A stretch of DNA of 64,000 nt from positions 787,501 to 851,500 of the forward strand of contig NZ_CP049074.1 in assembly GCF_013343295.1 (NCBI RefSeq), given 5' to 3'. Source of the stretch: Metallosphaera tengchongensis (GTDB lineage Archaea > Thermoproteota > Thermoprotei_A > Sulfolobales > Sulfolobaceae). The position numbers and the translations under genes were made by a program. Under the pieces are notes generated by a model that made no database searches, had not been told where the DNA came from, and saw only the letters and a list, made by a program, of their open reading frames with translations. How positions within the stretch are numbered: position 1 is the first letter of the stretch; each line of letters starts with the position of its first letter. Shown in pieces: positions 1-7,715 of the stretch.

Positions 1-2
1 AA

Positions 3-1310
3 GATGTTAGTCTTAAGTCAATTCTTGACGCTGACACCAGCGTAGCGGTTCTCTTCGGGAAGACCTGGACGCTACACGTTAAGGAAGTTCTTAGGACTAC
101 GTTAGAAGACAATCTTCAAATAATATCTGATAGTGTTCAGTTCTTGAGGGATCACGGCATAGAAGTGATATTCGATGCTGAACATTTTTACCAGGGGTTT
201 AAGGAAGATAAGGAATATGCGCTGAAAGTTGTAAATACAGCTTACGAGGCTGGAGCAAAGGTAGTGGCTCTTGCAGATACTAACGGCGGAACATTACCGC
301 ATGAAGTGTTAGAAATAACTAGATACATCGCTGAAAGGACAAAGGCTAAACTGGGTGTTCATATGCATAACGATACAGGTAACGCAGTGGCCAATTCGCT
401 TATGGGAGTGGTAGCGGGAGCAAGGCATGTTCAAGGCACCATAAATGGTATAGGAGAAAGAACAGGAAATGCTGATCTGATTCAAATAATTCCAAGCCTG
501 TTGCTGAAAATGGGGTTCAAAGTTCTTAGGAACCCAGATGGGCTAAAGCGGTTGAAAGAAGTGTCCTCCGCTCTCTATGAACTCGCTGGTATCCATCCTA
601 ATCCATACCAGCCATACGTTGGTGACAATGCCTTCACACATAAGGCAGGGGTACATGCGGACGCAGTAATGAAAAATACAAGGGCTTACGAACACATAGA
701 TCCTTCAATTATTGGAAATCAAAGAAAGATCGTAATCTCCGAACTATCAGGTACAGCGAATCTGGTAAATTACCTTGACAGATTGGGGTTAAAGTTAGAG
801 AAGAAAGAAGAGAAACTAAAAAGGGCTCTACAAACCATCAAGGAACTTGAGGCTAAGGGGTATAGCTTTGATTTGGCTCCCGAATCTGCGCTGTTAGTTG
901 TTTTGAAAGAGCTTGGATACTACGAGAAGTTAATAGACATGAAGTATTGGAAAGTCATAAACGAAAACGGACTAGCTTTAGCTGTTGTGAAGGTTAACTC
1001 CAGGATAGAGGCTGCGGAGGGTGATGGACCGGTAAATGCAGTGGATAACGCTCTCAGAAGGTGTTTAGTTAAGGACTTTCCAGAGTTGGAGAGCGTTAAA
1101 TTAACGGACTATAGAGTTGTCCTTCCAGGGGAGATAAAGAATACTGAGAGCGTGGTCAGAGTAACCATAGAGTTCACTGATGGTAAAAACACTTGGAGAA
1201 CCGAAGGAGTTTCGCAGAGCGTCATAGAAGCCTCAATTATGGCTCTTGTGGATGGTCTGGACTACTATCTCCAGATTAATAAGAAATTAAAACCTCTGCT
1301 TACTATCTGA
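3..1310 (+). CDS. cimA: Citramalate / 2-isopropylmalate synthase family protein (5' end outside window)
   Basis: The reading frame is open from base 3, so the start lies upstream of the window; 435 residues are visible of an expected 500-530. The family condenses acetyl-CoA with a 2-oxoacid; the CimA type uses pyruvate to make citramalate for isoleucine synthesis. The TIM-barrel signature VHMHNDTGNAVAN (near 357-396) carries metal-binding histidines, and GTINGIGERTGNADL follows. The remaining C-terminal third fits the regulatory (LeuA dimer) domain. The N-terminal wording ADTSVAVLFGKTWTLHV is typical of the CimA type rather than LeuA or homocitrate synthase, but substrate choice is inferred. 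It ends 5 bp before the next gene. Confidence 0.8.
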   Translation, partial: DVSLKSILDADTSVAVLFGKTWTLHVKEVLRTTLEDNLQIISDSVQFLRDHGIEVIFDAEHFYQGFKEDKEYALKVVNTAYEAGAKVVALADTNGGTLPHEVLEITRYIAERTKAKLGVHMHNDTGNAVANSLMGVVAGARHVQGTINGIGERTGNADLIQIIPSLLLKMGFKVLRNPDGLKRLKEVSSALYELAGIHPNPYQPYVGDNAFTHKAGVHADAVMKNTRAYEHIDPSIIGNQRKIVISELSGTANLVNYLDRLGLKLEKKEEKLKRALQTIKELEAKGYSFDLAPESALLVVLKELGYYEKLIDMKYWKVINENGLALAVVKVNSRIEAAEGDGPVNAVDNALRRCLVKDFPELESVKLTDYRVVLPGEIKNTESVVRVTIEFTDGKNTWRTEGVSQSVIEASIMALVDGLDYYLQINKKLKPLLTI

Positions 1311-1315
1311 TACTC

Positions 1316-2221
1316 GTGTCTTGGGATCCTGGAGGAGCAACTTCAAGCCAGAGTAAACTTTACATTTACCTAAAATTCCTTAGGATGGAGCAGACGTTCT
1401 TCAGCCTTCCTATGGCCTATTTAGGTGCTTTCATAGCAATAAGGGGAATTCCGAGCCCTTACGTCCTTATCCTTATATTCTTCGCCCTGTTTTTCTTGCG
1501 AATTGCTGGGATGACTAACGATAACTTAGCCGATAGGGAAATAGATGCTGTTAATCCTAGAACCAGAACCAGACCTCTTGTGACTGGCGCAATTTCCAGT
1601 AGAGAGGCTAAAATCCTTATAATCGTTGGGCTTACAGGATTCTTCGTTTCGGCATTCCTTGTTAATAGATGGGCCTTCTTGTTCTCCCCTATTGTTGCCC
1701 TTGTAACCATGACTTACCCTTATATGAAGAGGTTTACCGCATTTGCTAACTATCAGATTGCAACAGTTCAAGGGCTGGCTGTGTTTAGTGGGGCAGTTGC
1801 AAGCGCGGGGGTAGGTGACGTATCGCTAATCAAAGTTATAACTTCAGTACCTTGGCTATTTGTGATTGCCACAATCCTCTGGGCCGTTGGATTTGATTTG
1901 TACAATCATATACCAGATGCAGAATTCGACAGAAAAAGCGGCCTTCATAGCTTTGCCGTGCTATTAGGTAGTAAAGCCCTATTGTTTGCAGGTCTTAACC
2001 AACTCTTCTCAGTAATTTTAGACCTTTTAGCGGACTCGGTTTATAACTTAGGTCCCGTAGCATACGCATCTACAATATTACACGGACTTGTCATGGCAGT
2101 GGCCTTCTATTATGCCACTAAAAACATGTTTGGTAAAGCTTTCTATTACAATATCTACTCTTCCATAGTGCTCGGGCTTGGAATTGACCTAGACATATTG
2201 TTGGGAATACCATTCACTTAG
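1316..2221 (+). CDS. ubiA: UbiA-family polyprenyltransferase
   Basis: Integral membrane prenyltransferase that transfers a polyprenyl chain to an aromatic or polar acceptor. The first Asp-rich motif NDNLADREID is at residues 68-77 and the second, DLYNHIPDAEFD, near 193-204; both bind Mg-diphosphate. About eight to nine hydrophobic segments are visible. The N-terminal pattern FLRMEQTFFSLPMAYLGA resembles the putative 4-hydroxybenzoate prenyltransferase subgroup (TIGR01475 type) more than DGGGP synthase. The start is GTG, 5 bp after the preceding stop; an in-frame ATG at 1385 would remove 23 residues. A role in quinone prenylation (caldariella- or sulfolobusquinone) is inference. Confidence 0.8.
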   Translation: MSWDPGGATSSQSKLYIYLKFLRMEQTFFSLPMAYLGAFIAIRGIPSPYVLILIFFALFFLRIAGMTNDNLADREIDAVNPRTRTRPLVTGAISSREAKILIIVGLTGFFVSAFLVNRWAFLFSPIVALVTMTYPYMKRFTAFANYQIATVQGLAVFSGAVASAGVGDVSLIKVITSVPWLFVIATILWAVGFDLYNHIPDAEFDRKSGLHSFAVLLGSKALLFAGLNQLFSVILDLLADSVYNLGPVAYASTILHGLVMAVAFYYATKNMFGKAFYYNIYSSIVLGLGIDLDILLGIPFT

Positions 2222-2463
2222 ATTCAAGATCGTTAACGTAGAATCTTAGCTCGTTACTTGAAAATTCCATTGAACCTCGAACCGTAAAAGCTCCTTTTCC
2301 TGTTTGATACCGATAAGAAAGATTTCAGACCTATGCCCTTCAGGACAAGGAGGAATCAGAACTAGATAAAACTTTTTCCTTACAAAGTACGTTTGCAGAA
2401 TATTACCCAAATAATGTAAGGGTTTCGGTAAGTAAATAAACCCCTTTAATTAGTTTTATATAT
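2222..2463. other. Intergenic stretch, no gene seen
   Basis: AT-rich spacer between the ubiA stop and the hairpin-forming sequence at 2464. I read both strands and found no credible reading frame, tRNA or repeat. A TATA-like TTTTATATA occurs at about 2454-2462 on the plus strand, just before the hairpin. Confidence 0.6.
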
Positions 2464-2528
2464 GGACTCTCAGGGACCTATCGAGAGCGGTGATTCCCCC
2501 AGAATGCCCCCCAGGTCCCTGGGTGTCC
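2464..2528. ncRNA. Candidate structured RNA or hairpin element
   Basis: Nested inverted repeats: GGAC (2464-2467) with GTCC (2525-2528), then a perfect 9-bp stem CAGGGACCT (2471-2479) with AGGTCCCTG (2513-2521). Inside is a second hairpin, roughly GGTGATTC with GAATGCC around CCCCA (2489-2507). It lies downstream of plus-strand ubiA and immediately after the stop of the minus-strand FAD gene, so it could be a small RNA (H/ACA-like layout), a shared processing or termination structure, or a relic. The strand is undecided; TATA spacing does not settle it. Confidence 0.35.
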
Positions 2529-3418
2529 TAAACTTTTAGAAGGAACCCCATGTTACCTTTTCTCCAGATGTAATACCTCTCAATGAACCGTTTGAAAACC
2601 GACCTCACCCAAGACCTCCTCACCGTCACGTAACTACCACCCCAGGGTATATTTGACCTTATGTGAAGCCCGATATTTTTTCCATTGTCTAGAATATATA
2701 TAAAAATAGGCTTAAAGGATCCACTGAACCCATTGATGGAGGCGCCTACGTATTTTCCGCTTCTCATAGCAAGCTCTCCGAGCTTGGGCCAGCCCCTTAT
2801 GATGTCTCCTGCAACGTACACGTTATCCTTTGTTTGAAGGAATTGATTGGCTTGATAGAACTCAAACGGACTTTCAGGTGTGCATGAATCCAATACATCC
2901 TCTGGATTTTCAGTGTATCCTATCCCAACTTCATCGAGCATTCTCTTAACCTCATTTTCGACTGGCTCTCCTAACCAACTGAGGTATGACGTATAAACCT
3001 TAACGTTTTTTCCCAATTTCCTTAGATAAAATGACAATTGCAAGATCAAATATTCGTCATATTGATCTTGAGCCCCGAGGGAAACATCAGAGGACTTCCT
3101 TGCATTTTCCAGTACCCGTAACAGATTAGGTCTTACGCACCCAGGCGAAAGGACAAGACTTTTTGCACGGATTATGCCATTATCCACCCTTACAGTTAAG
3201 GATGAGAAATCCAGATCCTTCACAGATTTGGTTTCCACGAATCCCAATTCCGTCTCGCTCCGAAGTTTAGGATCCACAAGTTTTCGAAGTTCAGCCGTCC
3301 AAAATTTGAAAGTCTTGGAATTTGACACTAGCAGCGCCTTTCCTTTAAGTGAATAAAACGCGTTGAGCCCTGCGTAGCCGCTACCCACAATGAGAGTATC
3401 TACTGACCTATCCTCCAT
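2528..3418 (-). CDS. Short FAD-dependent pyridine-nucleotide-disulfide-type oxidoreductase
   Basis: The N-terminus has a Rossmann FAD-binding fingerprint (GSGYAG, residues 12-17). Near 196-203 there is a YVAGD block as in NADH dehydrogenase II, sulfide:quinone oxidoreductase and related flavoproteins. At 296 residues it is shorter than those enzymes (350-430), and I do not see the second glycine-rich NAD(P)-binding motif or a redox-active CxxC pair. The electron donor and acceptor are therefore unknown. It is divergent from the MqnA-like gene at 3457, sharing a 38-bp promoter gap. A quinone-linked role is only a contextual guess. Confidence 0.6.
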   Translation of the reverse strand: MEDRSVDTLIVGSGYAGLNAFYSLKGKALLVSNSKTFKFWTAELRKLVDPKLRSETELGFVETKSVKDLDFSSLTVRVDNGIIRAKSLVLSPGCVRPNLLRVLENARKSSDVSLGAQDQYDEYLILQLSFYLRKLGKNVKVYTSYLSWLGEPVENEVKRMLDEVGIGYTENPEDVLDSCTPESPFEFYQANQFLQTKDNVYVAGDIIRGWPKLGELAMRSGKYVGASINGFSGSFKPIFIYILDNGKNIGLHIRSNIPWGGSYVTVRRSWVRSVFKRFIERYYIWRKGNMGFLLKV

Positions 3419-3456
3419 CTAAGCTTAATAGATCAGAGCTAGTTAAATGTCTAATC

Positions 3457-4092
3457 GTGAAATTTACTCTAGCCTATTCTGATGATAAGGATCTCGTACC
3501 TCTTAGACCCTTGTTGGAAGGAGCTGTCGACAGAGATATAGTACTTGAACCCATAAGGATAAAGGAGGATAATCTCAAGTTTGAGTTCTACAGGTACGAT
3601 CTAGTTTACCTACCATTACCATTGCTGAATTACATAAAAGACGTTAAGTTCATCTCCAATGGGGCAAAAATAGCCGATAGGATAGGGTTAGTAGGGCAGT
3701 GTAGTGGCCTTAAAGTTTGCGTACAGAACTCGAATTCCACTGAGTACTATTATATGAAGATATTTAATCAAAAATACTCAGTTACAATTGGACAAAACTG
3801 CGAGTGCTCCGTCGGGGTTGATAACGTAAATGTGGACTTGACCCAGTCTTGGCATGAGAGATGCGGGAGTTTACCGGTTGTACTAAAAATGATAGCTGTA
3901 AACGTTAATGATGATGTAATACCTAAGATCAAAATTGCGATTAGGGAGTCAGCCTCGATTGTGGCTAACACCGGATATACAAGCCAACTTTCCAAAGAGC
4001 TAGGATTGAAAGGCAGACAGGCTGTGGAATGTTTTATTACTAAATGCCGAGAGGCTGAACTATGCTCTAAAAACTCCTTTTCCATTTTTTAG
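3457..4092 (+). CDS. MqnA/MqnD-like (periplasmic-binding-fold) protein
   Basis: 211 residues from a GTG start. Weak resemblance to the menaquinone-biosynthesis MqnA/MqnD family: a YDLVYLPLPLL segment in the place of the family's usual D-x-G-L-V/I-P stretch, then SNSTEYYYMKIF, and SWHERCGSLPVVLKMIAVN resembling the EWYxxTGLPFVFA block. Members act on chorismate-derived futalosine intermediates, but Sulfolobales do not make menaquinone, so the substrate would differ. The protein is shorter than typical MqnA (about 270) and Cys-rich toward the end. Neighbours are an FAD protein and, further left, a UbiA prenyltransferase. Family assignment is moderate and function unknown. Confidence 0.4.
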   Translation: MKFTLAYSDDKDLVPLRPLLEGAVDRDIVLEPIRIKEDNLKFEFYRYDLVYLPLPLLNYIKDVKFISNGAKIADRIGLVGQCSGLKVCVQNSNSTEYYYMKIFNQKYSVTIGQNCECSVGVDNVNVDLTQSWHERCGSLPVVLKMIAVNVNDDVIPKIKIAIRESASIVANTGYTSQLSKELGLKGRQAVECFITKCREAELCSKNSFSIF

Positions 4093-4256
4093 AGATCTTC
4101 CTAGAGGATAAAGTAATTCTAAGAATTTTTATTAGAAAATACACCGAAGGAATATATAGCAAATCGACTAACGAAGACCCCTTAAAAAGGAAAATAAAAC
4201 CCATACATGCTAGTAAGGCGAGCTCGTCCTTCATTGTATGTTATTAACTTATGACG

Positions 4257-4264
4257 TTTTATAG
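4257..4264 (+). promoter_or_regulatory. TATA box upstream of cbiC operon
   Basis: TTTTATAG predicts transcription starting near 4286-4290, about 10 nt before ATG 4297. I looked for a cobalamin riboswitch in the 200 bp leader region and saw none. Confidence 0.5.
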
Positions 4265-4296
4265 TAGACAGTCATTAAGATGGATATGATCCCATC

Positions 4297-4860
4297 ATGG
4301 GAGACGTAGATAATATCAGCAAAGAAGGAGATATGAAAATAGACTTTCTACTTGGAGATTTTCTAAGTTTATTGAACCCTAGAGAGGCTCACGTCATGAG
4401 GAGAGTCATTAGGAGCATAGGAGACCTTGACCTCGTTGGTACGCTTAGGTTCTCAAAAAATGCCCTTACTGTAGGACCGGAATTGGTAAGGAAAGGTGTT
4501 CTTGTTGATACCCGAATGGCGAAAGCGGGTTTAGGCAATCTTGGGATATATGTAGAGCCTAGAACCAGGACTAATAAGTACTTCTCGCAAGACATTGTTG
4601 AGTCTTGGAGGGAAGTTATGAATGGAAAAGCGGTAATGATTGGAACTAGCCCTTTGGCTTTGGGGAAGTTGCTAGAACTGATCAACGAGGGGTTTCGGCC
4701 AGGACTTGTAATAGGTGTACCTGTGGGATTTGTTAATGCTTTAAGATTAAAATATATGCTATCAAAAAATAATTCGGTGGAGTATATCACAAACATAAGC
4801 GTTAAAGGCGGAGTTTCCCTAGGAGTAAGCTTAGTAAAGGCTTTGATGGAAATTGAATGA
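4297..4860 (+). CDS. cbiC: Precorrin-8X methylmutase-like protein (cobalt-precorrin-8 methylmutase)
   Basis: CbiC/CobH moves a methyl group from C11 to C12 to give (cobalt-)precorrin hydrogenobyrinate in cobalamin synthesis. The family block VIGVPVGFVNA and the KGG motif near the C-terminus are clear, as is IGTSPLALGKLLEL. Odd point: the segment aligned with the catalytic VIHxxxD reads VIRSIGDLD, placing Arg39 where the family has an essential His. ATG 4297 lies just below the TATA box; ATG 4333 has a Shine-Dalgarno-like AAGGAG 2-7 nt upstream and could be used instead (175 residues). It overlaps the next gene by 8 bp. Confidence 0.8.
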   Translation: MGDVDNISKEGDMKIDFLLGDFLSLLNPREAHVMRRVIRSIGDLDLVGTLRFSKNALTVGPELVRKGVLVDTRMAKAGLGNLGIYVEPRTRTNKYFSQDIVESWREVMNGKAVMIGTSPLALGKLLELINEGFRPGLVIGVPVGFVNALRLKYMLSKNNSVEYITNISVKGGVSLGVSLVKALMEIE

Positions 4861-5941
4861 GATTGATTTTCTTTCTACGGTATTGTTTTACGTGGAAGAT
4901 GGATATCCTCTCCCTGTAGCGTTCTCAAAAGCCAAGTCTACTAAGAGAGTAAAATCTAATTATGACGATCTGTATGAAATCTCAAGGAAACTGGTTCTAA
5001 GCTACTTTAGTTTAAATGGAAAGACTAGAAGGAAAAAGGTGAAGGAATTTTTGAGCATGGATGGGGTAAACGTTGGACTTCCAGCATGGATGGAGAGGGA
5101 ACTTAATACTCTGATCGACATCGAGAAGTATAAAAAGAGTCTAGTGAATGGAAAGGCGCAGTGGTTCCGGGTAAATCGAATTTTAGCTGACGAAGATAAG
5201 ATCCTAAAGAGTCTCGAGATGAAGGGTCTAGAATTCGCGAGGGATCCAGATTTCCCTTATATATACAGATCTCTTTCTAAAGATGTAAGTAAAACAGAAG
5301 AATTTCAAAATTTTAAGATAATAATCCAGGACAAAGCGAGTGTTGCCGTCGTAGAGGCGTTAAAACCGAAAGAGTATGAGAAGATATATGAGATGGCATC
5401 CTCCCCTGGGCTCAAATCTCAGTTAATATACGAGAAGACTGAAGGAAAAGTAGAGCTGTTCCTTGCGGAGATCGACAGGCGTAGACTTGATAAAGAAGTA
5501 GACCTTTTGAAAAAATTTGGTGTCGACTTTAAGAACGTTCACTTCGTTAACCAGGACTCAAGATACGGTAGCATAAGATACGCTGACGCTGTATTGATCG
5601 ATGCTCCTTGCTCAACTTCAGGAGTTATATCAATTGACCCAAGTATTTTGCTATCCCTTAGAAATAAGTCGAAAGTAAAACAATATTCAAGAGTTCAACA
5701 ATCACTTTTAGAGGATTTGTTCTCCATTAAATTTAAGAGGGCAGTGTACTCCGTTTGCTCTATTTTCCCTGAGGAAGCTGAAATGCTTTTGGATAAACTT
5801 AAAGATATGCTTCTCCCCACCGACATACCTGGATCCAAAGGGTACACTAGTTTTGAGTCAGGTAGATTGGGGGTAAGATATTTTAATTTCGTGCATAAGA
5901 CAGAAGACTTTTTTATAGGAAAACTAAAGGGAAATGAGTGA
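4853..5941 (+). CDS. RsmB/NSUN-type m5C RNA methyltransferase
   Basis: S-adenosylmethionine-dependent RNA cytosine-C5 methyltransferase of the Sun/NOP2 family. Motif IV DAPCSTSG and motif VI VYSVCSIFPEE supply the two cysteines used in catalysis; motif I reads ASSPGLKSQ, with Leu in place of the usual second Gly. A 150-residue N-terminal region precedes the Rossmann domain. The start is TTG, overlapping the end of cbiC by 8 bp, and its stop overlaps cbiD by 8 bp, so it is translationally coupled inside the cobalamin operon. Target (tRNA or rRNA) is not evident. Confidence 0.75.
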   Translation: MNEIDFLSTVLFYVEDGYPLPVAFSKAKSTKRVKSNYDDLYEISRKLVLSYFSLNGKTRRKKVKEFLSMDGVNVGLPAWMERELNTLIDIEKYKKSLVNGKAQWFRVNRILADEDKILKSLEMKGLEFARDPDFPYIYRSLSKDVSKTEEFQNFKIIIQDKASVAVVEALKPKEYEKIYEMASSPGLKSQLIYEKTEGKVELFLAEIDRRRLDKEVDLLKKFGVDFKNVHFVNQDSRYGSIRYADAVLIDAPCSTSGVISIDPSILLSLRNKSKVKQYSRVQQSLLEDLFSIKFKRAVYSVCSIFPEEAEMLLDKLKDMLLPTDIPGSKGYTSFESGRLGVRYFNFVHKTEDFFIGKLKGNE

Positions 5942-7091
5942 GTTGAGCGTAAGAATTCCCTTGACTTACCAGCCCTCCTCCCCATCCCTCTCCAACGCAA
6001 AATCGGCTCGCCGAAAAATAATGAAAATGGGCTTCACTACAGGTACTGCCGTGGCAGCAGCTGCTAAAGCTTGTGCCATCACGTTCAAGCGAGGTACTAT
6101 TAGCTCTGTGGTTGTCTCTACACCCATAGGATTGAGAATAGAAGTACCTTTGAATTACGTCAAGAGGATTGGAGAGTGGTGTGAAGCGTCAATTACCAAG
6201 TATGGAGGAGACGATCCAGATGATACGAATGGGATGGAGATCATTGTTAGGATGAAGCTCAATAATGATATTGGTTTCTTGACTTTAAAAGCAGGGAAGG
6301 GTATGGGGGTTGCGACCAATCACGGTCTCCCGGTATCAAAAGGGGAACCTGCCATTAACCCAGTTCCTAGAAAACAATTAATAGATAATCTAAAGGAAGT
6401 TTTAGGAAATGAGTTCGGTGCAGAGCTCGAGATCATTATACCGGAAGGCGAAAAGATCTCCAAAAGAACGTTTAACCCTAAACTTGGAATTGAAGGAGGA
6501 GTTTCAGTCCTAGGGACAAGCGGAATAGTGAAGCCAATGAGCTTAGTTTCCTGGTACGCCTCTATGGTAGAACAACTAGATATCGTGAAAAGTTACGGAC
6601 TTGACTATGTAGTTTTGGTTCCAGGAAATATAGGCGAGACGAGTGCAAGGAAAAAGCTAGCTGTGGATAAGAGATCAATTGTCCAAATGGCTATATTCAC
6701 TGGTGGAATGTTGAAGGCGTCGGCTAAGAGAGGATTTAAGGAAATTCTTTTGTATGGTCACGTAGGAAAACTCATAAAGAGTGCGATTGGAATATGGAAT
6801 ACCCATTATAAATATGGGGACGGGAGATTAGAGACCATCACCGCATATGCTGCCAAGCATGGAATAGATCCTCAGGATCTGCAAAAAATATTCAGCGCTA
6901 AAACTACTGACGATGCAATACAAATTTTAAGTAAATATGACTATTTCTCAATTTTTAATGATATAGCTAATAGGATTGTAAAAAACTCTCGCGAATTAAT
7001 AAGCAATAAATCCGACATATATTGTATTTTAATTAATATGGAGGGGGAAATTGTTGGTGAGTCAGAAGGTGCAAAGAAATTTCTGGCCTAA
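5934..7091 (+). CDS. cbiD: Cobalt-precorrin-5B C1-methyltransferase
   Basis: CbiD methylates C1 in the anaerobic (early cobalt insertion) branch of cobalamin synthesis. The family opening GFTTGTAVAAAAKA is at about residues 32-45, followed by DDPDDTNG, the GxGxGVATNHGL stretch and GTSGIVKPMS. About 25 residues precede the usual family start, so initiation at the in-frame ATG for MKMGFTTG is possible. The listed ATG overlaps the methyltransferase stop. Together with cbiE and cbiT this marks the anaerobic pathway. Confidence 0.9.
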   Translation: MSELSVRIPLTYQPSSPSLSNAKSARRKIMKMGFTTGTAVAAAAKACAITFKRGTISSVVVSTPIGLRIEVPLNYVKRIGEWCEASITKYGGDDPDDTNGMEIIVRMKLNNDIGFLTLKAGKGMGVATNHGLPVSKGEPAINPVPRKQLIDNLKEVLGNEFGAELEIIIPEGEKISKRTFNPKLGIEGGVSVLGTSGIVKPMSLVSWYASMVEQLDIVKSYGLDYVVLVPGNIGETSARKKLAVDKRSIVQMAIFTGGMLKASAKRGFKEILLYGHVGKLIKSAIGIWNTHYKYGDGRLETITAYAAKHGIDPQDLQKIFSAKTTDDAIQILSKYDYFSIFNDIANRIVKNSRELISNKSDIYCILINMEGEIVGESEGAKKFLA

Positions 7092-7698
7092 GGTACTGGG
7101 TGCAGGTCCGGGCAGTTCCAAGTACTTTACAACGATCCTTTTAAGTAGTTTGAAGGACGCAGAGACGGTAGTGGCGTCGTCTAGAATTCTCCAAGAGATC
7201 AAGAAAATTAGTGCTACGGATGCAGAACTGATAGAACTGCCTAAGGGAGGAGAGCTTTACGAGTTCCTTAATACTATCAAAAGTAAGGAACGTACTTACG
7301 TTTTATCTACAGGGGATCCTATGGTCTCAGGTCTAGGAAAATTCTTTCCCGAGTCAGAGATAGAGCCTGGTATAAGTTCAATACAGAAATGCGCCTCATT
7401 GATTCACAAGCCCATAAATGACTCAGCTATTATTTCATCGAGATATAAGAACAACTATGGTAAAATTTCGCATTTAATAGCTTTAGGATTGAACGTGTAC
7501 CTTCTGCCAGAGCCTGAACTTACTGTCTCAGAGGTTGTAAAAAAGATTGCCTCAAATGTTGGATACAAACTGAGACTTCACATATGCATTGACGTCTCTT
7601 TGGATACAGAGAGAGTTTACGTTGGCTCTGTCGAAGATTTCATGAACCTTGACGATAATGGTCTAAAGGTAATTTTCGTGGAACCCTCTCCGTCTTAA
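7051..7698 (+). CDS. cbiE: Cobalt-precorrin-7 C5-methyltransferase
   Basis: Tetrapyrrole methylase fold: the SAM-binding VLGAGPGSSKYFT is at residues 15-27, and STGDPMVSGLG is the second glycine-rich loop. CbiE methylates C5; the C15 methylation and decarboxylation partner is CbiT, found here as a separate gene at 13549. The listed start is TTG, 41 bp inside cbiD; a GTG at 7057 is equally likely, with a GAGGGG ribosome-binding-like stretch at 7041-7046. It ends 17 bp before upsX. Confidence 0.85.
   Translation: MLVSQKVQRNFWPKVLGAGPGSSKYFTTILLSSLKDAETVVASSRILQEIKKISATDAELIELPKGGELYEFLNTIKSKERTYVLSTGDPMVSGLGKFFPESEIEPGISSIQKCASLIHKPINDSAIISSRYKNNYGKISHLIALGLNVYLLPEPELTVSEVVKKIASNVGYKLRLHICIDVSLDTERVYVGSVEDFMNLDDNGLKVIFVEPSPS
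7672..7677 (+). promoter_or_regulatory. Possible UV-responsive hexamer upstream of upsX
   Basis: ATTTTC matches the ANTTTC motif reported for UV-inducible Sulfolobus acidocaldarius promoters. It starts 22 bp before a weak TATA-like CTTAATC (7694-7700). It lies inside the end of cbiE. A similar arrangement occurs before upsA. Confidence 0.3.
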
Positions 7699-7715
7699 TC
7701 AGTTCTCCTTATCAC

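Noticed and set aside
1459-1771. Two minus-strand frames over ubiA
   Set aside because: Shadows of the membrane protein; their translations have no family features.
4093-4296. Possible cobalamin riboswitch before cbiC
   Set aside because: No B12-box-like sequence or multi-stem fold seen, and the TATA box at 4257 leaves only a short leader.
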